A stretch of DNA of 64,000 bases from an uncultured Dorea sp. (GTDB lineage Bacteria > Bacillota > Clostridia > Lachnospirales > Lachnospiraceae), in the NCBI GenBank assembly GCA_910577685.1, contig CAJTOH010000018.1:1-64000 (forward strand), written 5' to 3'. Shown here in pieces: positions 7,485 to 15,979 of this stretch; the first letter of the stretch is position 1, and each line of letters starts with the position of its first letter. The position numbers and the translations under genes were made by a program. The notes beneath the pieces are model-generated. The model made no database searches. It worked only from the letters and a program-made list of their open reading frames with translations, and had not been told where the DNA came from.

Positions 7485-8114
7485 ATGTCAGATAAGATTA
7501 TTGAAAACAACCAGGTAACCATTATGGGAGAGATCGCGTCACCGTTTCTTTTCAGCCATGAGGTCTACGGAGAAGGATTCTACATGGTAGATGTGAACGT
7601 GAAGCGTCTGAGTAACTCGGAGGATAATATCCCTCTGATGATATCGGAGCGGTTGATCGACGTGTCACAGGATTATACGGGTGAATTCATTATGGTGAGC
7701 GGACAGTTCCGGTCTTACAACCGGCATGACGAACAGAAGAACCGTCTGGTGCTGTCCGTGTTTGTGAGGGAAGTGTCTTTTATCGAGGAGGAGCTTGACG
7801 GGGCGAAGACAAATAATATTTTTCTGGATGGTTACATATGTAAGCTGCCGGTTTACAGAAAGACGCCGCTTGGAAGAGAGATTGCGGATCTTCTGCTTGC
7901 CGTGAACAGGCCGTACGGGAAGTCGGATTACATACCGTGTATCTGCTGGGGGAGGAATGCGAGATTTGCATCAGGGTTTGAAGTTGGCGAGCATGTCCAG
8001 ATCATTGGGAGAATCCAGAGCAGAGAATATATTAAGAAGCTTACGGAGACTGAGACGGAGAAGAGGGTAGCCTACGAGGTGTCGGTCAGCAAGCTGGAAT
8101 GTCTGGAAGATTAG
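7485..8114 (+). CDS. single-stranded DNA-binding protein-like (OB fold)
   Basis: This 209-aa protein has an SSB/OB-like layout: beta-strand-rich N-terminal part (NNQVTIMGEIASPFLFSHEVYGEGFYMVDVNVKRLS) and a second, more recognisable SSB-like segment from about residue 105 (NNIFLDGYICKLPVYRKTPLGREIADLLLAVNRPYGKSDYIPCICWGRNARFASGFEVGEHVQIIGRIQSREY). It lacks the acidic DDDLPF-type tail of the housekeeping SSB and has an N-terminal extension, so it is probably an accessory SSB. The ATG at 7485 was preferred to the TTG at 7440 because GGAGGAAGGGAG lies between them. It stands upstream of dapA, which has its own promoter. Confidence 0.7.
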   Translation: MSDKIIENNQVTIMGEIASPFLFSHEVYGEGFYMVDVNVKRLSNSEDNIPLMISERLIDVSQDYTGEFIMVSGQFRSYNRHDEQKNRLVLSVFVREVSFIEEELDGAKTNNIFLDGYICKLPVYRKTPLGREIADLLLAVNRPYGKSDYIPCICWGRNARFASGFEVGEHVQIIGRIQSREYIKKLTETETEKRVAYEVSVSKLECLED

Positions 8115-8134
8115 AAAACAACCAGAGACTTTCA

Positions 8135-8163
8135 TTGACATCATATTTGATTGATGATAGAAT
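8135..8163 (+). promoter_or_regulatory. promoter of dapA-dapB
   Basis: TTGACA (8135-8140), a 17-bp spacer and TAGAAT (8158-8163) form a near-consensus sigma-A promoter 38 bp before the dapA ATG. The short leader leaves no room for a riboswitch. Confidence 0.85.
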
Positions 8164-8200
8164 TTTTATAAAATGAATATGAATGTCAGGAGGATTACGA

Positions 8201-9091
8201 ATGGCTATTTTTACAGGAGCCGGGGTGGCGATCGTCACACCATTTAATGAAGATGAAAGTATTAATTATGATAGACTGGACGAACTGATCGATTTCCATT
8301 GCGAGAACGGGACGGACAGCATTATCATTTGCGGCACGACGGGGGAATCAGCTACAATGACGGAGGAAGAGCATCTGGAATGTGTGAAGTTTGCTATCGA
8401 CCGGACGAAGGGGAGGATTCCGGTGGTTGCCGGGACAGGTTCTAACTGCACGAGGACGGCGGTGGATATGTCAAGGGAGGCGGCGGAATACGGAGCAGAC
8501 GGACTTCTGGTCGTGACCCCGTACTATAACAAGGCGACTCAGGCGGGGCTTATAGCCCACTATACGGCGATCGCTAAGGAGGCGAAGGCGCCGATTATCA
8601 TGTACAGCGTGGCAAGCCGGACGGGATGCAATATCGAGCCGGCCACGGTGGCGGCCCTTGTCCGCGATGTGGACAATATCGTGGGTGTGAAGGAGGCTTC
8701 CGGCAATATTTCCCAGGTGGCTAAGATTATGTCCTTGACGGATGGGAATATAGATTTGTATTCGGGGAACGACGACCAGATTGTCCCGATTCTGGCGTTG
8801 GGCGGCAAGGGGGTAATCTCCGTGCTTTCCAACGTTGCGCCGAGGGAGACGCACGATATCTGCGCGAAATTTTTCGGGGGAGACCCGGAGGGAAGCGCCA
8901 AGCTTCAGCTTAGGGCGATTCCGCTGGTGGAACAGTTATTCAGCGAAGTGAACCCTATTCCTGTGAAGAAGGCGATGCAGCTTATGGGTATGGACTGCGG
9001 CGGTCTGCGTATGCCGCTTACCGAGCTTACCAAGGGGCATGAGGAGACGCTGGCGGCGGCAATGAAGGAATTCGGAATAGAACTTATATGA
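8201..9091 (+). CDS. dapA: 4-hydroxy-tetrahydrodipicolinate synthase
   Basis: This 296-aa TIM-barrel aldolase condenses pyruvate with aspartate semialdehyde, the first step of the lysine/diaminopimelate branch. Seen directly: the GTTGES motif (about 43-48), catalytic Tyr in TPYYNKA (about 132-138), and Schiff-base Lys in GVKEASGNI (about 160-168). Length is normal for DapA. The ATG at 8201 follows AGGAGG (8188-8193) by seven bases; an in-frame ATG at 8183 precedes that site and is rejected. dapB begins 26 bp after the stop, so the two form an operon driven by the promoter at 8135-8163. Confidence 0.97.
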   Translation: MAIFTGAGVAIVTPFNEDESINYDRLDELIDFHCENGTDSIIICGTTGESATMTEEEHLECVKFAIDRTKGRIPVVAGTGSNCTRTAVDMSREAAEYGADGLLVVTPYYNKATQAGLIAHYTAIAKEAKAPIIMYSVASRTGCNIEPATVAALVRDVDNIVGVKEASGNISQVAKIMSLTDGNIDLYSGNDDQIVPILALGGKGVISVLSNVAPRETHDICAKFFGGDPEGSAKLQLRAIPLVEQLFSEVNPIPVKKAMQLMGMDCGGLRMPLTELTKGHEETLAAAMKEFGIELI

Positions 9092-9117
9092 TCTTACTAT
9101 AATTAGGAGGACAAAAG

Positions 9118-9876
9118 ATGGTACGTGCAATCATGCATGGATGCAACGGTAAGATGGGGCAGGTAATCACAGGCCTGATCAAAGCCGATGAGGGGATAGA
9201 ATTAGTAGCGGGAATTGACACATATACGGGGTTAAAGAACGATTACCCGGTGTTTGAGCGTATAGACCAGTGTGATGTGGAAGCGGATGTTATTATTGAT
9301 TTCTCGAATTCAGGGGCGGTGGACGCATTGCTTTCTTACTGTACGGACAGGAAGATGCCCGTAGTTCTGTGTACGACGGGGCTTTCCGAAGAACAGCTTG
9401 CAAAAGTGAAAGAGGCGTCGGGACAGACGGCTGTGCTTAAGTCCGCCAACATGTCTCTGGGCGTCAATCTTCTGATGAAACTGCTTCGGGATGCCGCGAA
9501 GGTGCTTGGGCCTGCAGGGTTTGATATTGAGCTGGTGGAGCGCCACCACAACCAGAAGGTGGACGCGCCCAGCGGGACGGCGCTGGCGCTGGCGGATTCC
9601 ATCAATGAATCTATGGACAATGCCTATGAGTATGTGTATGACAGAAGTCAGGTTCGCAGGAAGCGTGAGAAGAAGGAGATTGGTATCTCGGCAGTCCGGG
9701 GCGGGAGCATCGTGGGAGACCATGAAGTGATTTTCGCCGGGGCGGACGAGGTGATTGAGTTTAAGCACACGGCTTATTCCAAGACGGTGTTTGGCAAGGG
9801 GGCCGTGGAGGCGGCTAAGTTCCTTGCAGGAAAGCCTGCGGGGGCATACGATATGTCGGATGTCATCCGGTTTTAG
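9118..9876 (+). CDS. dapB: 4-hydroxy-tetrahydrodipicolinate reductase
   Basis: This 252-aa NAD(P)H-dependent enzyme takes the DapA product to tetrahydrodipicolinate. The N-terminal Rossmann fold begins HGCNGKMGQVI. The catalytic and substrate segment ERHHNQKVDAPSGTA carries the His pair, the Lys and the SGT dicarboxylate-binding triplet. The C-terminus ends in the usual FLAGKPAGAYDMSDVIRF. AGGAGG precedes the ATG. It is the second gene of dapAB; no other dap genes are in the window. Confidence 0.97.
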   Translation: MVRAIMHGCNGKMGQVITGLIKADEGIELVAGIDTYTGLKNDYPVFERIDQCDVEADVIIDFSNSGAVDALLSYCTDRKMPVVLCTTGLSEEQLAKVKEASGQTAVLKSANMSLGVNLLMKLLRDAAKVLGPAGFDIELVERHHNQKVDAPSGTALALADSINESMDNAYEYVYDRSQVRRKREKKEIGISAVRGGSIVGDHEVIFAGADEVIEFKHTAYSKTVFGKGAVEAAKFLAGKPAGAYDMSDVIRF

Positions 9877-9970
9877 TTTTTGTGTGATACTGTTGTGAGT
9901 ATGTCCTTTTGGCTTACGGGTTGAAAGGAACATTACCAACAGGTACGTAGTATACGGAAGAGATAAGTAG

Positions 9971-10008
9971 TGCGGCAGATTTTGGCTGCGTTTGCCGGAT
10001 TTGCCGCA
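9971..10008 (+). other. hairpin in the fbp leader
   Basis: TGCGGCA (9971-9977) and TGCCGCA (10002-10008) are complementary, with a second GGC/GCC pairing inside, ending 29 bp before the fbp ATG. No U-tract of terminator quality follows. It could stabilise the leader or modulate translation. Confidence 0.35.
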
Positions 10009-10037
10009 TTTAATGATATTTACATGGGAGGATGATC

Positions 10038-11990
10038 ATGAAAGAATTGGAAGTACGTTATTTGGAACGGCTTTCCCAATTATATCCGACCATCGCATTG
10101 GCATCGACGGAGATAATCAACCTGCAGGCGATTCTGAACCTTCCGAAAGGAACCGAGCATTTCCTTACGGATATTCATGGGGAATACGAGGCGTTTTCCC
10201 ATGTACTCAAGAACGGTTCGGGAGCAGTGCGGCGTAAAGTCGATGATGTCTTCGGGAATACTATGAGTAGCAGGACGAAACAGGCTCTTGCTACTCTTAT
10301 TTATTATCCGAAGGAGAAGATGGACAGGATTAAGCGGGAAGAGGACAACATGGAGGACTGGTACAAGATTACCCTGTACCGTCTGATTGAAATCAGCAAG
10401 CGGGCGGCGAGCAAATACACCCGCTCCAAGGTAAGGAAGTCCCTGCCGGAGGATTTTGCTTATGTTATCGAAGAGCTGATTACGGAGAAGGCGGATATCA
10501 TGGATAAAGGGTCCTACTATAACTCCATCGTGAGCACGATTATCAGAATCGGAAAGGCGGAGAAGTTCATCATTGCCTTAAGCGAGCTGATTCAGAGGCT
10601 CACGGTGGATCACCTGCATATCGTGGGGGATATCTATGACAGAGGGCCGGGACCCCATATCATCATGGATAAATTAATCGGTCATCATTCCGTGGACATC
10701 CAGTGGGGAAACCACGACGTGCTGTGGATGGGGGCGGCGGCAGGGCAGCGGGGATGTATCGCCAATGTTATCCGCATCTGCGCAAGATACGGCAATCTGG
10801 ATATTCTGGAGGAAGGGTACGGGATTAATCTGCTCCCGCTGGCGTCGTTCGCCATGAATACCTACGGAGACGACCCGTGCAAATGTTTCCTGCTGAAAGG
10901 GGATTCCGGCCATGGGAAGAACGAGATGCTGATCGACATTAAGATGCACAAGGCAATCTCTATCATCCAGTTTAAGGTGGAGGGGCAGATTATCCGGAAG
11001 AATCCGGGCTTCAATATGGAGGATCGGAATCTTCTGCATCATATCGACTATGAGAAGGGAATCATCGAGATTGACGGCAGGACTTATGAGATGCTGGATA
11101 AGAATTTCCCTACCGTCGACCCCAAGGATCCTTATGCGCTGACCAAGGAAGAAGAGGACATTATGGAGCGGTTAGAGCAGGCGTTTCTGAACTGTGAAAA
11201 ATTACAGAGGCATATGCGTTTCCTGTTAAATAAAGGCGCTCTGTACAAGGTGTATAACAATAACCTGCTGTACCATGGGTGCGTTCCGCTCAATGAAGAC
11301 GGGAGCTTAAAATCTGTATGCGTTTACGGGAAATCCTACAAGGGGAAGAGTCTGTACGAGATTCTGGAGAGTTATGTGCGCAAGGGATTCCATGCGCTGG
11401 ACGACGAGGAGAGGGAGCGGGGCAAGGATATGATGTGGTATATCTGGCTCAGCGAGGGTTCGCCGCTGTTCGGGAAGGATAAGATGGCGACTTTTGAACG
11501 GTATTTCCTCGCGGAGAAGGAGACGCACAAAGAGAAGAAGAATCCCTATTACAGCCTTCTGGAAGAGGAGGATGTGGTGAACGGAATCCTAAAGGAGTTC
11601 GGGCTTCCCGAGGAAGAGACTCATATTATTAACGGCCATGTCCCGGTCAAGAGCAAGAACGGGGAGAACCCGGTGAAGTGCGGCGGAAAGGTCATGGTCA
11701 TTGACGGAGGATTTTCCAAGGCTTACCAGAAGGAGACGGGGATTGCGGGATATACGTTGATTTCCAATTCCTATGGGCTGATTCTGGTCGCCCATGAACC
11801 CTTTGAATCTACCGAGGCGGCCATTGAGAAGGAGAGCGATATCCATTCGGACAGCGTAATCGTGAACCGGGTGTTGGAGAGGAAGCTGGTCGGGGATACG
11901 GACGACGGGAGGGACTTAAAGGAGCAGATTGCGGATCTGGAGGTGCTTCTTCGGGCGTATAGAAGCGGGCAGATCGCGGAGAGGCAGTAA
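10038..11990 (+). CDS. fbp: fructose-1,6-bisphosphatase, class III
   Basis: This 650-aa gluconeogenic phosphatase is of the type found in Firmicutes. Phosphoesterase signatures are clear: LTDIHGEYEAF (about 43-53), VGDIYDRGPGPHIIMD (about 195-210) and WGNHDVLWMGAA (about 221-232). Long helical insertions and the C-terminal GHVPVKSKNGENPVKCGGKVMVIDGGF segment, which holds the last metal ligands, follow. Length fits the class. Two in-frame ATGs occur; the second, six bases after GGGAGG, is taken because the first touches that site. It is a single gene closed by the long hairpin at 12033-12108. Confidence 0.95.
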   Translation: MKELEVRYLERLSQLYPTIALASTEIINLQAILNLPKGTEHFLTDIHGEYEAFSHVLKNGSGAVRRKVDDVFGNTMSSRTKQALATLIYYPKEKMDRIKREEDNMEDWYKITLYRLIEISKRAASKYTRSKVRKSLPEDFAYVIEELITEKADIMDKGSYYNSIVSTIIRIGKAEKFIIALSELIQRLTVDHLHIVGDIYDRGPGPHIIMDKLIGHHSVDIQWGNHDVLWMGAAAGQRGCIANVIRICARYGNLDILEEGYGINLLPLASFAMNTYGDDPCKCFLLKGDSGHGKNEMLIDIKMHKAISIIQFKVEGQIIRKNPGFNMEDRNLLHHIDYEKGIIEIDGRTYEMLDKNFPTVDPKDPYALTKEEEDIMERLEQAFLNCEKLQRHMRFLLNKGALYKVYNNNLLYHGCVPLNEDGSLKSVCVYGKSYKGKSLYEILESYVRKGFHALDDEERERGKDMMWYIWLSEGSPLFGKDKMATFERYFLAEKETHKEKKNPYYSLLEEEDVVNGILKEFGLPEEETHIINGHVPVKSKNGENPVKCGGKVMVIDGGFSKAYQKETGIAGYTLISNSYGLILVAHEPFESTEAAIEKESDIHSDSVIVNRVLERKLVGDTDDGRDLKEQIADLEVLLRAYRSGQIAERQ

Positions 11991-12032
11991 AGTTTCCGGG
12001 GGATTTTCATAGTATTCCTTTCGGACGGATAC

Positions 12033-12108
12033 GGGGCTGTTGTATTAAGCAGGGTGATTACAAGATATAGCAGAATCTTGTAGAATATATGCTTAATGCG
12101 GCAGCCCC
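12033..12108. terminator. long branched hairpin between convergent fbp and WYL regulator genes
   Basis: GGGGCTG...TATTAAGCA (12033-12051) pairs with TGCTTAAT...CAGCCCC (12090-12108). Inside it a second perfect stem TACAAGAT/ATCTTGTA forms. A short T-rich segment follows on the plus strand. It most likely stops fbp transcription and may also serve the convergent gene. Confidence 0.6.
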
Positions 12109-12186
12109 TTTCTAAAGAGTACATTGCTTATATAGTTCTATATTGCTGCGGCGTTAAGTATAACAGGCATATCTTGGCATGTTTCA

Positions 12187-13083
12187 TCAAGGGGTGTTTT
12201 TTATATATATTTCTTGTGCCTGCGCCGCTAAAACGCTTTTCAGATACTTTGGTTCAATTATTTCTACCTGCGCTCCGAAGGAAAGCAGATAACCGGTAAG
12301 CCACGAGTCAACAGGCATTTCGGTACGGACGATTAGGTCGCCGTTTTCCTGATATTCAATTTCCGTTTGATCAAATTCATCAAGGACACGATACTCCATT
12401 TCCTTTGAAAACAAAAGGACGATCTGAGGGTATGCCTGTTGTAAATGATTTTTGAATTCAGGGTATGGTCTTGGTTCGAATGTATTCTCTAATAATTCCA
12501 GCTCCAATATGCGGTTTAGTTTGAATATGCGGAAATCCTGTTTTTCGGCGCAGAACGCTTTCAAATACCATGCTTTTGATTTATAGGATATTTTTAACGG
12601 CTGAAGGATTCGCTTACTTTTTTCGCCGTTAGTATTTACATAGAAGATCCTTATCTCCCTGCACTGAATTACCGCTGTTTTTAGTATTTCTAATTTAGTG
12701 TTATCAAAAGCGTTATTTCCCCAGCGTGAAAAATCTACTTCAAGCCAATTTCTCGTATTTACGTTAAAAAGCGCCGATAGTTTTGTCAGTATTTCTTTGC
12801 CGCCCGTATAACCTGTGGCAAAGGCGCTTTGTAATGCCGTCAATATTTCCTGCTTTTCGTTTTCGGATATTATAGCCCTATCCAAAATAAAATCCTGTAA
12901 TAAGTATATACCGCCGTTTCTTCCCGGTTCGGCGTAGATTGGAATACCTGCGCTGCTTAACGCATCCACGTCCCGGTAAATTGTTCTCGTGGAAACTTCG
13001 AATTCAGCCGCTAATTCAGGAGCCGTAGCGCGTTCCCTGTCTAAAAGGTAATATAAAATTTTGAATAAACGACTATCTGCCAT
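12187..13083 (-). CDS. HTH-WYL family transcriptional regulator (YafY type)
   Basis: This 298-aa protein has an N-terminal winged helix (RLFKILYYLLDRERATAPELAAEFEVSTRTIYRDVDALSSAGIPIY, about 4-48) followed by RNGGIYLL, the usual DeoR/YafY hinge. A WYL domain comes next (AVIQCREIRIFYVNTNGEKSKRILQPLKISYKSKAWYLKAFC), then a C-terminal WCX segment. WYL domains bind small ligands or nucleic acid and turn these proteins into sensors. AGGAGG is followed by ATGATG; the second ATG is seven bases away and is taken. An inverted repeat AGGAT-N9-ATCCT (13115-13133) lies just upstream and could be its operator. No target is evident. Confidence 0.88.
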   Translation of the reverse strand: MADSRLFKILYYLLDRERATAPELAAEFEVSTRTIYRDVDALSSAGIPIYAEPGRNGGIYLLQDFILDRAIISENEKQEILTALQSAFATGYTGGKEILTKLSALFNVNTRNWLEVDFSRWGNNAFDNTKLEILKTAVIQCREIRIFYVNTNGEKSKRILQPLKISYKSKAWYLKAFCAEKQDFRIFKLNRILELELLENTFEPRPYPEFKNHLQQAYPQIVLLFSKEMEYRVLDEFDQTEIEYQENGDLIVRTEMPVDSWLTGYLLSFGAQVEIIEPKYLKSVLAAQAQEIYIKNTP

Positions 13084-13270
13084 CATGCCACCTCCTAATG
13101 CAGACACTAGTATAAGGATACCATATAAATCCTGACATTGCTTGACAAGTTTCGGACTTTTGGCTGTTTTGTAAAAAAATACCAGTATAGGATTCTTTTT
13201 TTTGCAGATATTACTTCATAACAAGTATTACTTGATTATAGATAAAGATACATGAAAGGGAGAATTGGAC

Positions 13271-13624
13271 ATGAAACAGTTAAAGAAAATGGTACTGATC
13301 CTTATGTGTACAGGCGCAATGCTTGGCATGACTGCCTGCGGCAGCGACGGCAACGCAGATGACAATGCGGCAAACAATAATGCGGCAGACGACGGCAATA
13401 CGAACAACGGTAATACCAATAACGACAACACAGACAAGGGAAATACCAACGGCGCTACCGACGGTACGGACCGTGACCGTAACGACGGCGACAATATTGC
13501 CGATGAGATCGGCGACGATGTCCGCGACGGCATGGATGATGTGGGAGACGCCTTAGATGGGAAAGACGACAATGACAACGTCAATAACGACAACGACGGC
13601 GTCAATGACGACAAGGTGAGATAA
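13271..13624 (+). CDS. Asn/Asp-rich lipoprotein
   Basis: This 117-aa secreted lipoprotein has a basic start (MKQLKKM), a hydrophobic core and the lipobox LGMTAC ending at Cys21. The mature part is a low-complexity, strongly acidic chain of Asn, Asp, Gly and Thr repeats (NTNNGNTNND-like), then an amphipathic stretch (GDDVRDGMDDVGDAL), then more Asn/Asp. Such tails bind divalent cations or act as surface spacers; no enzyme domain is present. The ATG at 13271 follows GAAAGGGAG by eight bases. It is monocistronic. The repetitive codons make the tract prone to length change. Confidence 0.8.
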   Translation: MKQLKKMVLILMCTGAMLGMTACGSDGNADDNAANNNAADDGNTNNGNTNNDNTDKGNTNGATDGTDRDRNDGDNIADEIGDDVRDGMDDVGDALDGKDDNDNVNNDNDGVNDDKVR

Positions 13625-13636
13625 GTTTTCTATGAA

Positions 13637-13672
13637 GAGCTGCTTTTCCGGTTGAGTCCGGATGAGCAGCTC
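13637..13672. terminator. hairpin between the lipoprotein gene and the convergent GGDEF gene
   Basis: GAGCTGCT (13637-13644) pairs perfectly with AGCAGCTC (13665-13672), 12 bp after the lipoprotein stop. No clear T-run follows, so termination efficiency is uncertain. Confidence 0.5.
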
Positions 13673-13723
13673 AAAATGTGTCTATAAGACGAAGCCTTCT
13701 GTGGTTAAAGGCCTGCCGTCCGG

Positions 13724-15634
13724 TCAACGGATAGGGCGTCCGGACTTGCGGGATTTTTTGTTCTTGTACATTTTCTCATCTGCTTCTTTTAGCAGCTCCT
13801 GATAATCGGCATGCCCCTCGGACAGACAGCAGCCAAAGGAGAAGCCGAGAGGGACAGACAAGTCGCCGTTCAGTTCGGCGCGGCTGTTATTCTGCAGATC
13901 TTCCAGCGCAGCGACAGCGCTATGAAGCTCAGCCTTGGTTTGGTACTTATATAGAAACAGGACAAATTCGTCGCCTCCCAGTCTGGCGGCTATGCTGTGG
14001 TCCGGCGCAAATTTCCCAAGAAGGCCGGCGAGCTGGTTCAGATAAGCGTCGCCTTCTTCGTGGCCGTAGGTATCGTTGATTACTTTCAAATTATCCGCGT
14101 CTATCATCACAAGGGCGCTTTCGCAAAATTCTTCCGGTTTCTGAAAACAGGAAGCAAGGAAATTTTCCAGACCCCGGCGGTTATACAGTCCGGTCAGGTG
14201 GTCATAATCCCGCTCCTGTTCAATCTTCAAGCGTTTTAACGTATCCTCGGTTACATCGATGAGGACGCCGAAAATATTGCCGTTCTCGGTAAGTTCTTCC
14301 ATCTTGATATAGCGTTCGTCCAGTTTGAAGATATTCGTCTCATTGGCAAACGGATGACTGCAGAGATGGGAGAGAAACTCCTTAAATATCCGGTAATCAC
14401 GGGATAGCTGTTCTTTCTTTTCGAGGGTAAGCCCGAGAATCTGCGGCACATACTCCGTAAAGCGGACTTGCAGCATCTGCTCGTTATACTCGTACACCCC
14501 GATGTACATATTCGTTTTGCTCAGGACATAGGACATCTTCCGGCTGTTATCCAAGAGGCTCTTTTTCATCCGGTTGATATCGCTGCTCAGCTGTGAAAAT
14601 TCTATGCTGCTCTGAATATCGATGACTTCGTCGAGATTCCCGGCGGCGATGGCGTGAAGTTTCTGGTTAATGCAATAGATATCATCCACGACATAGCGGT
14701 TCATATATCCGGTCACGGCGCGTATAAGAACCACGGCGATTATGGCAAGGCAGATCAGGAGGACGGCGGTGTTCATGACAATCCACCCGTAAAGCGCGCG
14801 GTCGGTAAGGACGCGTCCGATATAATTGGAATCAAAGGACTTGAACACGCAGAAGGAATTCTGGCCGTTGACGGCAGCGTGAAACCCTTTTGGCTGTTCT
14901 GCGATGTCTTCGAGATTGATGCCAATCTCCTCGATATTTTTATGTACGCAGTCCAGCTCCGTAGAGCCGACAATCTCCCCGCTCGTCCGGTCAATCGCGT
15001 AATAGCTGGCCTCCGTATTTACACGGAACAGGGAAAATATGTAGGAGAGTTCGTTTTTCTGCGTCGCTTTCATGACGTTGACAGGAGACATGCCAACTTG
15101 GACGATAAAGTTCCCGTCAGCGCTCCACAGCGCCGAATACTGCATCAGTTTTCCTTCGGCGGCGTTGGGCGTTATGTCTTGTACAAGTTTTAACGATTTA
15201 TCGGTCAGCATCGGTTTAAAGAACATCATCTGCTCACCGGATTCAAAGGTATAATCAAAATATTCCGGGTGGGTTCCGGCGAAGATACGTCCCGTCTCGT
15301 CAAAAATATGGATTTCATCCACTTCCATAAATACGGCGATTCGCCGAAGCTCGTCGATGCTGTCAAGCACAGAGGGTTTAGCCTGAATCAGATAGGCAAT
15401 GGACTCGGCATTGTACAGACAGGTCTGGCTGTATTCCTCTTTGGTTTCCGCAAGTTCGATATTATTCTGTTCGAGAACCTGTTCAATCTGCTGAAACGTC
15501 ATTATGGCGTCATTGTACGCCTGTCGATGTGTGTCGGCAAGCTGAAAATAAACGATAACGACCGTCAAAAATGAAATTAGGATGAATGTGACAAGATTCA
15601 TATACCGGCTGATAATTTTTTTAAGTGGCTTCAT
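13724..15634 (-). CDS. membrane-bound diguanylate cyclase with extracellular sensor
   Basis: This 636-aa protein has an N-terminal transmembrane helix (about 12-34) and a long extracytoplasmic region (about 35-275) with Cache-like features. A second helix (about 276-300), a HAMP-like linker (YCINQKLHAIAAGNLDEVIDI), a PAS-like segment and a C-terminal GGDEF domain (about 475-630) follow. The active loop reads RLGGDEFVLF, so cyclic-di-GMP synthesis is expected. No EAL domain is present. The ATG at 15634 was chosen because GGGAGG lies five bases upstream; the frame opens eight codons earlier. It is divergent from mdh across a 345-bp gap and appears monocistronic. The ligand is unknown. Confidence 0.9.
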   Translation of the reverse strand: MKPLKKIISRYMNLVTFILISFLTVVIVYFQLADTHRQAYNDAIMTFQQIEQVLEQNNIELAETKEEYSQTCLYNAESIAYLIQAKPSVLDSIDELRRIAVFMEVDEIHIFDETGRIFAGTHPEYFDYTFESGEQMMFFKPMLTDKSLKLVQDITPNAAEGKLMQYSALWSADGNFIVQVGMSPVNVMKATQKNELSYIFSLFRVNTEASYYAIDRTSGEIVGSTELDCVHKNIEEIGINLEDIAEQPKGFHAAVNGQNSFCVFKSFDSNYIGRVLTDRALYGWIVMNTAVLLICLAIIAVVLIRAVTGYMNRYVVDDIYCINQKLHAIAAGNLDEVIDIQSSIEFSQLSSDINRMKKSLLDNSRKMSYVLSKTNMYIGVYEYNEQMLQVRFTEYVPQILGLTLEKKEQLSRDYRIFKEFLSHLCSHPFANETNIFKLDERYIKMEELTENGNIFGVLIDVTEDTLKRLKIEQERDYDHLTGLYNRRGLENFLASCFQKPEEFCESALVMIDADNLKVINDTYGHEEGDAYLNQLAGLLGKFAPDHSIAARLGGDEFVLFLYKYQTKAELHSAVAALEDLQNNSRAELNGDLSVPLGFSFGCCLSEGHADYQELLKEADEKMYKNKKSRKSGRPIR

Positions 15635-15824
15635 CGGCGCCTCCCAACATGCAAACAAACAAGCAAATTAACTATATAATAACATAAAATTCCTTGTCGT
15701 ATAGCGTCTGTTACCAAATTTTGAAATATTTTACTGTTTAGGACGTATCTCACAGAATTTATGTTTTTCGTCAAATTGGATAAAATATGGGGAATTTATT
15801 GTTAAAATTTCTACAAGCAAAAGC

Positions 15825-15853
15825 TTGTTAATTTATTATCAATGTGTTATGAT
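15825..15853 (+). promoter_or_regulatory. mdh promoter with a Rex-like redox operator
   Basis: TTGTTA (-35, 15825-15830), a 17-bp spacer and TATGAT (-10, 15848-15853). The sequence TTGTTAATTTATTATCAA (15825-15842) fits the clostridial Rex box TTGTTAA-N4-TTAACAA with one mismatch and overlaps the -35 and most of the spacer, where a bound repressor would block polymerase. Just upstream, and overlapping it, ACAAGC-AAAA-GCTTGT (15813-15828) is a second perfect inverted repeat. Rex releases DNA when NADH/NAD+ rises. The rest of the 15635-15979 gap holds the leader hairpins and nothing else recognised. Confidence 0.65.
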
Positions 15854-15891
15854 GGTTTCAGACGACGGCAGAAAACGACAGATTACACAGA

Positions 15892-15938
15892 GGTTCTGAC
15901 GTCAGGCATACTGGCATAAGTATAGAGAGAACCAGTAT
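15892..15938 (+). other. mutually exclusive hairpins in the mdh leader
   Basis: GGTTCT (15892-15897) can pair with AGAACC (15928-15933), while ATACTGG (15908-15914) can pair with CCAGTAT (15932-15938). The two share bases 15932-15933 and cannot form fully together. This is the arrangement of an RNA switch or attenuator, but no T-run follows and no known riboswitch was recognised. Confidence 0.35.
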
Positions 15939-15979
15939 TCCGGAAACAGTAGAAAATGCATAGAGAAGGAGAAGAAAAC

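Noticed and set aside
8101..8200. Lysine riboswitch or T-box ahead of dapA
   Set aside because: The transcript leader after the clear promoter is only about 30 nt.
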